Below, one piece after another: positions 42,460 to 51,188 of a stretch of 64,000 nt of DNA. Source of the DNA: Chryseobacterium sp. (GTDB taxonomy: Bacteria; Bacteroidota; Bacteroidia; Flavobacteriales; Weeksellaceae); NCBI RefSeq assembly GCF_008014695.1, contig NZ_VOXE01000003.1:372001-436000 (forward strand). Direction: 5' to 3'. Numbering within the stretch: the first letter of the stretch is position 1; each line of letters opens with the position of its first letter. The notes below the pieces were generated by a model. It saw only the letters and a program-made list of their open reading frames with translations. It was not told the origin of the DNA and searched no databases. Made by a program: the position numbers and the translations under genes.

Positions 42460-42947
42460 TCAACGTAAATTCCGGCCCAGCTTTTTTTCAGGGGCAGCAT
42501 AAAATCACTTAAAAAAGCGACATACGTGTTTTTTGAAAAGTCAAACACTTCGATATCAGTAGAAATCAGACCCTCTTTCAGGCTTTTTCTGAAATCCTGA
42601 AGCTTCATCGTTTTTATTTCACCATTTTCCACGAAGCTGGCTTTCATACGGTCGAAAAGTCCCAGTTCGAATTCCTGATCAATTGCTCTCATCACGCCGC
42701 CTAAAGCATCAATAGAACAGCCTGACGCGGCTTCTTTTTCCTCATCTACGCAGACTACGATGAACTGATTCTTTTCAATTTTGAATGAAGAGGAGAGGGG
42801 TTTGCCATGTGCAGCCCAGGTGGCGAGAAAATCGTAGAGTTTTTCGGTTATTTTCCGGCTTTCTTTTGGAGTGAACGGGCGAGAAGCCGGGTAAATAATT
42901 ACGCGGTAATCGCTTGTTTCAACTATAGAGGATTCTTCAATTTTCAT
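42456..42947 (-). CDS. Small conserved protein of the family often labelled ABC transporter ATPase
   Basis: 163 residues, soluble. No Walker A or B motif is visible, so the database label often given to this flavobacterial family is not supported. Conserved-looking features are DYRVIIYPASRPFTPKES, TWAAHGKPLSSSF, FIVVCVDEE and EAASGCSIDALGGV, the last with a cysteine in a GCSID motif that might be catalytic or redox-active. It is the last gene downstream of the two Fe-S proteins, across an 82-base gap that contains an imperfect inverted repeat. Confidence 0.7.
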   Translation of the reverse strand: MKIEESSIVETSDYRVIIYPASRPFTPKESRKITEKLYDFLATWAAHGKPLSSSFKIEKNQFIVVCVDEEKEAASGCSIDALGGVMRAIDQEFELGLFDRMKASFVENGEIKTMKLQDFRKSLKEGLISTDIEVFDFSKNTYVAFLSDFMLPLKKSWAGIYVD

Positions 42948-42961
42948 TTTAATTAGATTTT

Positions 42962-43028
42962 AGATACTAGACCCAAGATTCAAGACCGAACATTTAATCT
43001 ATTGTCTCGGATCTGATATCTGGTGTCT
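42962..43028. repeat. Imperfect inverted repeat between the Fe-S gene and the 163-residue gene
   Basis: Two 25-base arms (42962-42986 and 43004-43028) match at about 18 positions around a 17-base loop. The arms are themselves built of AGAT/AAGA-like short words. It resembles an intergenic REP-like element. Confidence 0.5.
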
Positions 43029-43029
43029 T

Positions 43030-43815
43030 TTATAAATCGTCTGCTTCCGCTAGAAGCTCAACAATATCCTTAACGGCAACTTCGGTATTTTTATTGAAAT
43101 GCTTCACACCGTCGGTCATCATGGTATTGCAGAACGGGCAGCCGGTAGCAATGATATTGGGTGATTCAGCCAAAGCCTCCTCGGTTCTTTCCACATTGAT
43201 GTCTTTATTGCCTTTTTCCGGTTCCTTGAACATCTGTGCGCCTCCGGCTCCGCAACATAAACCGTTGGTTTTGCAGCGTTTCATTTCTACAAGTTCGGCA
43301 TCAAGTTTTTCCAGGAGCATTCTCGGAGCTTCGTATTCGTCGTTCCCTCTACCAAGATAACAAGGGTCGTGGAAGGTTATTTTTTTTCCCTTGAAACTTC
43401 CGCCTTCAATTTTCAGACGCCCTTCTTCCATGAGCTGTTTCAAGAACTGCGTGTGGTGAATGACTTCGTAATTTCCGCCCAAGTTCGGATATTCGTTTTT
43501 CAAAGTATTAAAACAGTGCGGACAGGCCGTAACGATTTTTTTTACTTCGTAGGCATTCAGAATTTCGATGTTGGTTAAAGCCATCATCTGGAAGACGAAT
43601 TCGTTTCCTGCGCGTTTAGCGGGATCTCCGGTGCAGCTTTCTTCAGGTCCTAAAACCGCAAATTCCACATTAATCTTATTCAGTATTTTGCAGAAAGCGC
43701 GTGTAATTTTTTTTGCGCGGTCGTCGAAACTGCCGGCGCAGCCTACCCAAAACAGGACTTCGGGAGATTTTCCTTCGGCAGCATAATCTGCCATTGTTTT
43801 TATAGTGAAATCCAT
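43030..43815 (-). CDS. Fe-S / CCG-domain protein (HdrB/LutA/GlpC-like)
   Basis: 261 residues with two cysteine-rich CCG-type domains: WVGCAGSFDDRA and ACPHCFNTL in the first half, HDPCYLGRGN, LCCGAGGAQMF and GCPFCNTMM in the second. These bind an unusual Fe-S centre in heterodisulfide-reductase, lactate-oxidation and glycerol-3-phosphate dehydrogenase complexes. It follows the membrane Fe-S protein gene by 74 bases, and together they look like a split membrane oxidoreductase. Substrate unknown. Confidence 0.88.
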   Translation of the reverse strand: MDFTIKTMADYAAEGKSPEVLFWVGCAGSFDDRAKKITRAFCKILNKINVEFAVLGPEESCTGDPAKRAGNEFVFQMMALTNIEILNAYEVKKIVTACPHCFNTLKNEYPNLGGNYEVIHHTQFLKQLMEEGRLKIEGGSFKGKKITFHDPCYLGRGNDEYEAPRMLLEKLDAELVEMKRCKTNGLCCGAGGAQMFKEPEKGNKDINVERTEEALAESPNIIATGCPFCNTMMTDGVKHFNKNTEVAVKDIVELLAEADDL

Positions 43816-43837
43816 TTTTATAATTTACCTCATTATC

Positions 43838-43891
43838 AATGTAACAGTTTATCAAAGGTTTGGCAAATGCTACATTGGCAGATATTACATT
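43838..43891. repeat. Short inverted repeat between the two Fe-S genes
   Basis: AATGTAA (43838-43844) and TTACATT (43885-43891) are perfect arms 40 bases apart, with related words (CTACATTGG) inside. A weak structure of unknown role. Confidence 0.3.
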
Positions 43892-45221
43892 AATTTTCCG
43901 TTGCCCACTTGAGCCGGTCGGCCTGGTTATACTGCCACGGTGCGGCATTGTTTTCAACGTTCGTCATCATCAGATTGAGTTCCTGCGGCGCTGCGGATTG
44001 CTCCATGACCAAGAATCTCCGCATTTCAACAATGATTGACAGCGGATCAATCAGAACCGGACAGGCTTCTACGCATGCGTTGCACGTGGTGCAGGCCCAA
44101 AGTTCCTCTCTCTGGATATGGTCATCAAGAAGTTTTTTGCCGTCGTCTACAAATTTTCCGTTTTTATTGATGTTTTGCGCCACTTCTTCAATCCGGTCAC
44201 GTGTGTCCATCATGATTTTACGAGGAGAAAGCTTTTTGCCGGTAATATTGGCCGGACAAACAGCGGTACATCTTCCGCATTCTGTGCATGAATAGGCGTT
44301 GAGCAGCTGAACCTGATTCAGATCAAAAATATCATTTGCCCCGAATTTATCAGGGACCGCGTTAGGATCAGCTTCCGGCGGCGCAGCATAAGGATCGGCA
44401 TTGGGATCCATCATGAGTTTTATTTCAGCGGTTACAGAAGCCAGATTGTTGAATTTTCCCTTCGGCTGGAGATTCGCAAACCAGGTATTCGGGAAAGCGA
44501 GTATAATGTGAAGGTGTTTTGAATAATACAGGTAATTCATGAAGAAGAGAATCCCGATAAAGTGAAACCACCAGGCGCCTCTTTCCATAAATTCGAGTGT
44601 CCCTTCACTGAAGTTTTGAAACAAAGGGGAAAAAAGGTTTGATGACACCGGAAAACTTCCGTGTGCCGCTAAAACACCTTTTTGCTGAAGTGCCCAGTCG
44701 GACGCATTCATGGTGAAAAAAGCAACCATCAGAGCAAATTCTATAATTAGGATCCAGTTGGCATCGTTTTTTGGCCAACCGAAAAGTTCCTTCATATTGA
44801 GCCTCTTTACGCCATAAAAATTTCTACGGATAAAGAAAAGAACCACTGCAATGATTACCAAAGCAGCCAGAATTTCTAAAGTAGCGGTAAAAAACCCGTA
44901 AAAAGCATTTCCGAAGATTCCGGCAAGAAAACGGTGCGTTCCGAAGATTCCGTCAACAATGATTTCGAGCAGTTCAATATTGATGATGACAAAACCTACA
45001 TATACAAAAATGTGTAAAATGCCTGCAATAGGGCGTTTTGTCATTTTGCTCTGTCCCAGAGCGACTTTGCCCATCGTCTTCCATCGTTCTGCGGGCTGGT
45101 CGGTCCGGTCGATTTTTTTTCCAAGACGGATGTTCCTGTAAATTTCTTTTAAACTTTTAAAAAAAAGTCCGAAACCCACAATAAGGGCAATGAAGAAAAT
45201 AATATTGTCAATATATTGCAT
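43890..45221 (-). CDS. Membrane-bound Fe-S electron-transfer protein (HdrE/HdrC-like fusion)
   Basis: 443 residues. The N-terminal half has about five helices (residues 5-240) like a NarI/HdrE-type haem or quinone module. The C-terminal half has two 4Fe-4S motifs: C312, C315, C318, C322 (CTECGRCTAVCP) and C377, C380, C383, C387 (CTTCNACVEACP). With the CCG protein downstream it likely passes electrons between a cytosolic donor and the quinone pool. It starts 14 bases after the MlaD stop. Confidence 0.88.
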   Translation of the reverse strand: MQYIDNIIFFIALIVGFGLFFKSLKEIYRNIRLGKKIDRTDQPAERWKTMGKVALGQSKMTKRPIAGILHIFVYVGFVIINIELLEIIVDGIFGTHRFLAGIFGNAFYGFFTATLEILAALVIIAVVLFFIRRNFYGVKRLNMKELFGWPKNDANWILIIEFALMVAFFTMNASDWALQQKGVLAAHGSFPVSSNLFSPLFQNFSEGTLEFMERGAWWFHFIGILFFMNYLYYSKHLHIILAFPNTWFANLQPKGKFNNLASVTAEIKLMMDPNADPYAAPPEADPNAVPDKFGANDIFDLNQVQLLNAYSCTECGRCTAVCPANITGKKLSPRKIMMDTRDRIEEVAQNINKNGKFVDDGKKLLDDHIQREELWACTTCNACVEACPVLIDPLSIIVEMRRFLVMEQSAAPQELNLMMTNVENNAAPWQYNQADRLKWATEN

Positions 45222-45235
45222 ATTGAAAGAGGTTT

Positions 45236-46192
45236 TTAGTCTTTAGGCGTGCTGTTTTTCCCGAATACCGAGAAGTTAAGATAGCGTTTCGGGTTGGCTT
45301 TTAGATCCAGGATCAGGCTGTTGAGGTTTGAAGAGGATTCATTAAGATTCCGGTACAGTTCCTCATCTTTCGCAAGCTTCCCGAGAGAACCTTCCCCGTT
45401 TTGAATTCCTGAAATAACGCCGTTCAGTTTGTCAGCAGTGGTGCTTAACTTATCAATGGTATTATTTAGTTTTTTTACATCCACCTCATCGGCAACTCTT
45501 CCATATTTATCAATGGCTGTTTTAGCGCTGATTGTGGCTAAATTGGCATTGTCGAGCATTTTCTGAATCCGGGGATCGTTGTTGGCGATTAAAGCGTTGG
45601 TTTGGCGTGAAGTTCCTTCAAAAGCTGCAACAGTGCGGTTTAAATTCGTCAGCAATGCGCGGATTTCTGCTCTGTTTTTTTCGTCAAGAATCTGGTTGGT
45701 GCTTGTCATTACCGAATCTACTTTCAACAAAACGCCCTGAAGCTGATCCTTGACAGGCTCTACCTGTTTCGAAATGTTGCTGAGCATGGAAAGTTTATAA
45801 TTTCCGGACAAAGTATCGCCGTCTTTTGCTTCAGCGCCGCCATAAGCCAGATTGATTCTTATTTCTTTGGCAGACATAATTCCGGGCTCGAAAATCTCAA
45901 CCGTCGATTTTTTGGCAAATTCAAAATCATTGTCAACAGAAATCTGAACTACAAAATGAATCCTTCCGTCCTTTTGAGTGATCGGGATGATTTTATCAAC
46001 CTGACCAACCCTTAAACCATTGATCGATACTTTGCTGGAAGGTTCCAGACCTTCAACATTTTCATATTTTGCAAAGAAAATATTATCGGTTGTAAAAAGG
46101 CTCTTGCCTTTCATAAACTGAAATAATACGACAAATCCTATGATGGCTATAAGGGCAATACCGCCCGCTTTTATTTCTTTACTGAATTTCAC
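45236..46192 (-). CDS. MlaD (MCE) family protein
   Basis: 318 residues. An N-terminal anchor helix (MKFSKEIKAGGIALIAIIGFVVLFQF) is followed by one MCE domain (FAKYENVEGLEPSSKVSINGLRVGQV) and a long helical C-terminal region with leucine/asparagine heptads. It carries phospholipid or other lipid between membranes with MlaE/MlaF, whose genes are at 57436-59006. The GTG at 46192 is chosen as start: the longer frame begins with a TTG that lies inside the -7 box TATATTTGC. First gene of an operon with the Fe-S proteins. Confidence 0.88.
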   Translation of the reverse strand: MKFSKEIKAGGIALIAIIGFVVLFQFMKGKSLFTTDNIFFAKYENVEGLEPSSKVSINGLRVGQVDKIIPITQKDGRIHFVVQISVDNDFEFAKKSTVEIFEPGIMSAKEIRINLAYGGAEAKDGDTLSGNYKLSMLSNISKQVEPVKDQLQGVLLKVDSVMTSTNQILDEKNRAEIRALLTNLNRTVAAFEGTSRQTNALIANNDPRIQKMLDNANLATISAKTAIDKYGRVADEVDVKKLNNTIDKLSTTADKLNGVISGIQNGEGSLGKLAKDEELYRNLNESSSNLNSLILDLKANPKRYLNFSVFGKNSTPKD

Positions 46193-46212
46193 TTTGCTTT
46201 TTATTTTAATGA

Positions 46213-46221
46213 GCAAATATA
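46213..46221 (-). promoter_or_regulatory. -7 box of the MlaD operon
   Basis: TATATTTGC on the minus strand, 20 bases before the GTG at 46192. It overlaps the alternative TTG codon and so decides the start. Confidence 0.55.
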
Positions 46222-46263
46222 ATACTTTTTAATTCAATACTTTCTCTGCGGAATGGAGTTAAA

Positions 46264-46293
46264 AAATAAAAGCGACAGATAACTGCCGCTTTT
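46264..46293 (-). terminator. Terminator of the PpiD-like gene
   Basis: As minus-strand RNA AAAAGCGGCAG pairs with CTGTCGCTTTT (11 bp, one G-U), followed by A and six T. Confidence 0.8.
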
Positions 46294-46315
46294 AATAATT
46301 TATATGTTTCCTGTG

Positions 46316-48469
46316 TTACTGCTGGGTCGGACCAACATTCCACACTTCAATTCGGTAATCTTCGATTTTTGAATTGTCCTGAAGACTTTTCATAAACTGC
46401 TGACCGAACATCTGCGAATTCTGCTGCGTGATGCCCTGTGCAATCTGCTTGATGTCTCCCGGCTGTTTGTTTACGGTTTCAGATTTTTTCAAAACAACGT
46501 ATACGCCCGTCATTCCTTCTACAGGATTTGACAATTTGCCTTTAGCAACTCCAAAAGCAGCTCCGGCAACTTTCGGCTCCATAGCTCCTGCTAAAGAAGG
46601 ATTCAGAAGATTAACCTGCGCAGACTGTTTAACTGTTGCGAATAATTTTGCGATTTGATCAAGACTCGTCGCTTTTGCAGCAGCTATTTTTTCTGAAATC
46701 TTTTTGGCAGCCAGCTGGTTTTTCACAATTGGCTCTATCTGGTCTCTTACCGATTCCGGGTCAGCAAGGCCTCTTTCCTGTTTTCCGTTAAGGAAAGCAA
46801 CAATTTTGTCTCCCGTACCTTCAACAGTAAAGAACTCAGTATCATTTTTCTCTCTTTTTTTATCGAAAGCCCATGAAATGATTTCTTCATCTTTATCGGT
46901 TCCTAAGCCTTGCAGTTTTCCGTCGAAACGTTTTACTGATTTAGGGTTTGAGAATGCATAGTTCCCTTTTTTGGCAATATTTACAAAATCATTGAACGAT
47001 TTTCCCTGAACCTGCTGAATGAATCTTCTCGCGTTTCTGTCAACGGTAGCTTCTGTCTGGTCTGAAGGCTTAATGGTTTTTACAAGGTTGGCAACTTTAT
47101 AAGTCATTGCACCTGCTTTTTTATCTTCAATATTGATGATGTGGTAACCAAATTGGGTCTCCACAACATCAGTTGCCCCTTTGCCATTGTTTTTCAGGAA
47201 GGCAAGAAATTCCGGCACGAAAGGAGTTTCAGGAGTTGTCCAGCCTACGCTTCCGCCCTGCTGCGCAGAACCCGGATCCGATGAATATTTTAAAAATTCT
47301 GTAAATCTGCTTGGATCAGCTTTAACAATTGCTCCAATAGAATCTGCAAGTTTTTTTGCTTCTTCCTTACTTCTGGTTTCACTGGCACCGGCCTGGTTTC
47401 CTTTGTAAGAAACTAAAATATGTCTCGACAAAGTAGAGTCTGAAGTTTTCTTATCTAAAAGTTTAGAAACCACATAGAAATTTTGTTCTTTATATGGTCC
47501 GAAAACCTGCCCAACAGCTGCAGTTGGAACCTGCGCCTGAATGGCTTGTGGCAATTGATTTGGGCTGTAATACTGGTTGTTGAAAGGCATGTCAGAATTC
47601 AAAGTAACGAACATCGAGTCGTTCGCGGTATTCTGAAAGTTTTCTTTTCCTTCGCTTGCTTCAGTTCCTTCAGCAAACAGTTTGTTAATTTCTTTCAGCG
47701 CTGCAGCATCATCTGCCGCACTTGGCTGTGCCGGAAAATAAACAAGACCTAGATTTCTGCTTGGCTCTGTTTTATACATTACCGGATGCAGGTCGATATA
47801 ATTTTTCAGATCTTCGGTAGTAACCTTAATTGGATTTTTCTGAAGATAAGTGGTGTAATCCACTTTCACAAAATCGATGTCTGCAAGCTGATCTCTCTGC
47901 TTCATCATTTCTTCTGCTTCTTTTTTTCCGGTAGTAATTCCGGTGGAGATATTGGCAAAAACCTGTCTTGCCATCATTCTGTATTCAATGGCTTTCCTGG
48001 TCTTCATCCACTGGTTATAGGATTCTGCGTTTCCGCTTTTCTGAAGTTCCTCTACCTGTTTTTTGATTTCCTGAAGTTTGAAATTGCCTTTCTCGTCAAA
48101 ATTCTGCTTGTTTTGGGCAAACATAGGATCATACTGAAGCTGATTCCAGAACAGATCATCATTCATCTCCATACCCATTTTTTCAAACTGCTGCTGGATG
48201 AGTTTCGACTGTACCAACATTTGCCAAGCCTGTTCTTCAAGACCTGTTGATGGTTGACCCTGTTGCTGAGCCTGCTGCTGCATGATGAAGAGTTGATCGT
48301 TATATTCTTCTCTTGTAATTTTTTCTCCGTTTACTTTTCCAAGAACATCTGGATTCTTTCCAAATACCTTGTCAATACTTGCCGGATTTACCAAAAACGC
48401 CAAAAGCGCAATTGCAATTGCTCCCATCAAAAGCCAAGGACGCTTTCTAATTTCTCCTAAAATTGCCAT
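46316..48469 (-). CDS. Peptidylprolyl isomerase, SurA/PpiD-like periplasmic foldase
   Basis: 717 residues. One N-terminal membrane anchor (RPWLLMGAIAIALLAFLV), then a SurA_N-like helical chaperone region, and a parvulin rotamase domain near residues 345-450 (SRHILVSYKGNQAGASET..., SSDPGSAQQGGSVGWTTPETPFVPEFLAFL, QFGYHIINIEDKK). A second, degenerate parvulin-like region follows. PpiD-type proteins help outer-membrane and exported proteins fold as they leave SecYEG. Single-gene unit with its own terminator. Upstream TATTTTCGC is a near-consensus -7 box. Confidence 0.93.
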   Translation of the reverse strand: MAILGEIRKRPWLLMGAIAIALLAFLVNPASIDKVFGKNPDVLGKVNGEKITREEYNDQLFIMQQQAQQQGQPSTGLEEQAWQMLVQSKLIQQQFEKMGMEMNDDLFWNQLQYDPMFAQNKQNFDEKGNFKLQEIKKQVEELQKSGNAESYNQWMKTRKAIEYRMMARQVFANISTGITTGKKEAEEMMKQRDQLADIDFVKVDYTTYLQKNPIKVTTEDLKNYIDLHPVMYKTEPSRNLGLVYFPAQPSAADDAAALKEINKLFAEGTEASEGKENFQNTANDSMFVTLNSDMPFNNQYYSPNQLPQAIQAQVPTAAVGQVFGPYKEQNFYVVSKLLDKKTSDSTLSRHILVSYKGNQAGASETRSKEEAKKLADSIGAIVKADPSRFTEFLKYSSDPGSAQQGGSVGWTTPETPFVPEFLAFLKNNGKGATDVVETQFGYHIINIEDKKAGAMTYKVANLVKTIKPSDQTEATVDRNARRFIQQVQGKSFNDFVNIAKKGNYAFSNPKSVKRFDGKLQGLGTDKDEEIISWAFDKKREKNDTEFFTVEGTGDKIVAFLNGKQERGLADPESVRDQIEPIVKNQLAAKKISEKIAAAKATSLDQIAKLFATVKQSAQVNLLNPSLAGAMEPKVAGAAFGVAKGKLSNPVEGMTGVYVVLKKSETVNKQPGDIKQIAQGITQQNSQMFGQQFMKSLQDNSKIEDYRIEVWNVGPTQQ

Positions 48470-48673
48470 TTGTATATAATTTTATCAGTTTGCGAAAATA
48501 CACATTTTTAACAGATTAAGAAAAATTTTAAAGATTTATCTAAAATTATTGTTTAAAATGGAAATTTTGTCTAATTTTTTCCGTGGCATAAAGCTTGCGA
48601 AATTAGTAATGCCTTTATTTTAAAGCAATTTTCAAATCGTTTTCTGAGAATTGCCGGTTAACCCTTTAATTAA

Positions 48674-48690
48674 AATGACAAATTGTCATT
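48674..48690. promoter_or_regulatory. Perfect 17-bp palindrome before lon, candidate operator
   Basis: AATGACAAATTGTCATT: 8-base arms around a single central base, ending 10 bases before the lon ATG. Its position suggests repression of lon by an unidentified dimeric regulator, or a 5' hairpin covering the start. Confidence 0.45.
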
Positions 48691-48700
48691 CCAAAATATT

Positions 48701-51103
48701 ATGACAGAATTTGAAGACATCAGTTTTGATGAAATTATTAATGACGGTTTCAGCATTGTTGCCGAAGAAATCAATCTTGATGATATGCATCAGTCCTTGA
48801 ATGATGAGCAGACTGTGTTCCCTATTTTACCCGTAAGAAATATGGTCATGTTTCCAAAAGTTGTAATTCCGATTACAGCAGGCAGAACAATGTCCATTAA
48901 ACTTCTTGAAGATGCTCAGAACAACAATGAGCTTATCGGTATTCTAAGCCAGAATAATTCAGAAATTGAGAATCCTACTGAAAAGGACCTTTATCAGGTG
49001 GGTACTTTAGCGAAAATTATCAAGATTATTAAACTTCCCGAGGGGAATGTGACCGCTATTACAAAAGGTTATCAGCGTTTTAAAATCAAGAATTTTACTG
49101 CCTCGAAACCTTATTTTAAAGCAGAAATTACAAAGCTTAAAGACACTTCGACCAAAAAGAAGGAAGAATATATTGCGCTTCTGGAGAACATCAAAGATAT
49201 GGCGCTGAAAATCATTGAGCTGGATCCGAATATTCCGAATGCCGCCAACTTCGCGGTTAAAAACATGAATGATAATGAGGATCTTCTGAATTTCATCTGC
49301 ACCAATGCAAATTTCACCTCGTTGGACAAACAGATGCTTCTGGAGGAAAAAAGCCTCTTGGTGCGTGCGGAGAAGTGTTATGAACTGATGCATGAAGATT
49401 ACCGCAAACTGGATCTGCGGAATCAGATTCATCAGAAAACCAACCGCGAACTTGATAAAAGCCAGCGGGAATATTTTCTGAATCAGCAGATCAGAACAAT
49501 TCAGGAAGAACTGGGCGGCGGCCCCGAATCGGATGTGGAGGAACTTCTTTTGAAAGCAAAAACCATTAAATGGAATGAAGAAGTGGAAATCCACTTCCAG
49601 AAGGAGGTCGGAAGGCTTCAGAGACAGAATCCCAATTCTCCCGATTATAATGTTCAGCGCAATTACCTAGATTTTTTCACCGATCTGCCCTGGGAAACAT
49701 ATTCCAGAGATGTTTTCGACATCAGTAAAGCCGAAAAAGTTCTGGATAAAGCCCACTTTGGTCTGGAAGACATCAAGAAAAGAATTCTAGAACACATGGC
49801 GGTTCTGAAACTTAAGAACAATATGAAATCTCCAATTTTATGTCTGGTAGGCCCTCCCGGAGTTGGAAAAACTTCTTTGGGAAAATCAGTTGCGGATGCA
49901 CTCGGACGGAAATATGTGCGCGTTTCGTTGGGTGGTCTTCACGACGAATCTGAGATCCGCGGACACCGGAAAACCTATATCGGAGCAATGGCTGGAAGGA
50001 TTTTGCAATCGGTAAAAAAATCCGGGACCTCTAATCCGGTCATCGTTCTGGATGAAATCGATAAAATCGGGCAGGGCGTAAATGGCGACCCGAGTTCTGC
50101 ATTATTGGAAGTTTTGGATCCTGAACAGAACAGCGCATTTTACGACAACTTTTTGGAAATGGGCTACGATCTTTCGAAAGTCATGTTCATCGCAACCGCA
50201 AATTCTCTTACCAATGTTCAGAGACCACTTCTGGACCGTATGGAAATCATTGAAATAGCAGGATACACTCTCGAAGAAAAAGTGGAGATTGCCAAAAGAC
50301 ATTTAATAAAGAAGCAGCAGGAAGAAAACGGTCTGGATTCAAAATCTTTCAGACTCGGAAATCCTGAACTTAAACATATCATTGATGCGCATACCTCCGA
50401 AAGCGGCGTTCGAGGTTTGGAAAAACAGATTGCGGCCATTGCAAGATGGGTGGCGCTTCAAACCGCAATGGAAAAAGAATATGATCCAAAGATCACCATT
50501 AATAAAGTGGATGAAATCCTTGGGGTTCCGCGGCCGAAAGGTTTATCTGAAATTACAGGCGTTCCCGGAGTGGTAACAGGCTTGGCGTGGACTCAGGTGG
50601 GCGGCGATATTCTTTTTATCGAAAGTATTCTGAGTGAGGGAAAAGGAAATCTCACGATGACCGGAAATCTCGGAACGGTGATGAAGGAATCGGCCACAAT
50701 CGCTTTGGAATACATCAAAGCGAAACACGATGAACTTGGAATTTCAGCTGAGGATATCCAGAAAAAAAACATCCATGTTCACGTTCCGGAAGGAGCAACA
50801 CCGAAAGACGGCCCATCTGCAGGAATCGCGATGCTCACGTCAATTGTTTCGAGCTTCAAAAATAAAAAAGTGAAATCGCATCTCGCGATGACCGGCGAAA
50901 TTACCCTGCGCGGAAAAGTGCTTCCGGTTGGCGGAATTAAAGAAAAACTGCTCGCCGCCGCCCGCGCCGGAATCACACACATTATCCTCTGCGAAGCCAA
51001 CCGCAAAGATGTCGATGAAATCAAGAAAGATTACCTTAAAAATTTAAAAATCAGTTATGTAGAAAGAATGGAAGAAGTGGTTGAACTGGCCATTGAAAAA
51101 TAA
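48701..51103 (+). CDS. lon: Lon protease (endopeptidase La)
   Basis: 800 residues from the ATG at 48701; six extra codons upstream begin with TTG inside the palindrome and are not used. The N-terminal LON substrate-binding domain (FPILPVRNMVMFPKVVIPI) is followed by a coiled-coil linker, the AAA+ module with Walker A GPPGVGKTS (about 384) and Walker B VIVLDEIDKI, and a protease domain with catalytic S706 (DGPSAGIAM) and K749 (GGIKEKLLAA). An ATP-dependent protease that removes damaged and regulatory proteins. Terminator at 51124-51156. Confidence 0.97.
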   Translation: MTEFEDISFDEIINDGFSIVAEEINLDDMHQSLNDEQTVFPILPVRNMVMFPKVVIPITAGRTMSIKLLEDAQNNNELIGILSQNNSEIENPTEKDLYQVGTLAKIIKIIKLPEGNVTAITKGYQRFKIKNFTASKPYFKAEITKLKDTSTKKKEEYIALLENIKDMALKIIELDPNIPNAANFAVKNMNDNEDLLNFICTNANFTSLDKQMLLEEKSLLVRAEKCYELMHEDYRKLDLRNQIHQKTNRELDKSQREYFLNQQIRTIQEELGGGPESDVEELLLKAKTIKWNEEVEIHFQKEVGRLQRQNPNSPDYNVQRNYLDFFTDLPWETYSRDVFDISKAEKVLDKAHFGLEDIKKRILEHMAVLKLKNNMKSPILCLVGPPGVGKTSLGKSVADALGRKYVRVSLGGLHDESEIRGHRKTYIGAMAGRILQSVKKSGTSNPVIVLDEIDKIGQGVNGDPSSALLEVLDPEQNSAFYDNFLEMGYDLSKVMFIATANSLTNVQRPLLDRMEIIEIAGYTLEEKVEIAKRHLIKKQQEENGLDSKSFRLGNPELKHIIDAHTSESGVRGLEKQIAAIARWVALQTAMEKEYDPKITINKVDEILGVPRPKGLSEITGVPGVVTGLAWTQVGGDILFIESILSEGKGNLTMTGNLGTVMKESATIALEYIKAKHDELGISAEDIQKKNIHVHVPEGATPKDGPSAGIAMLTSIVSSFKNKKVKSHLAMTGEITLRGKVLPVGGIKEKLLAAARAGITHIILCEANRKDVDEIKKDYLKNLKISYVERMEEVVELAIEK

Positions 51104-51123
51104 AAATTAATATTTTTTTATAC

Positions 51124-51156
51124 AAGTCCTTCATTTTTTTGAAGGACTTTTTTTAT
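51124..51156 (+). terminator. Terminator of lon
   Basis: AAGTCCTTCA and TGAAGGACTT form a 10-bp stem with a T6 loop, followed by a long T-run. Confidence 0.9.
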
Positions 51157-51188
51157 CTTTAGGTTACTAATTTTAAAAAACAAAACTC

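Noticed and set aside
46193-46216. TTG start of MlaD at 46216
   Set aside because: The codon is inside the TATATTTGC -7 box and the extra residues (LIKIKSK) are not part of the usual MlaD N-terminus.
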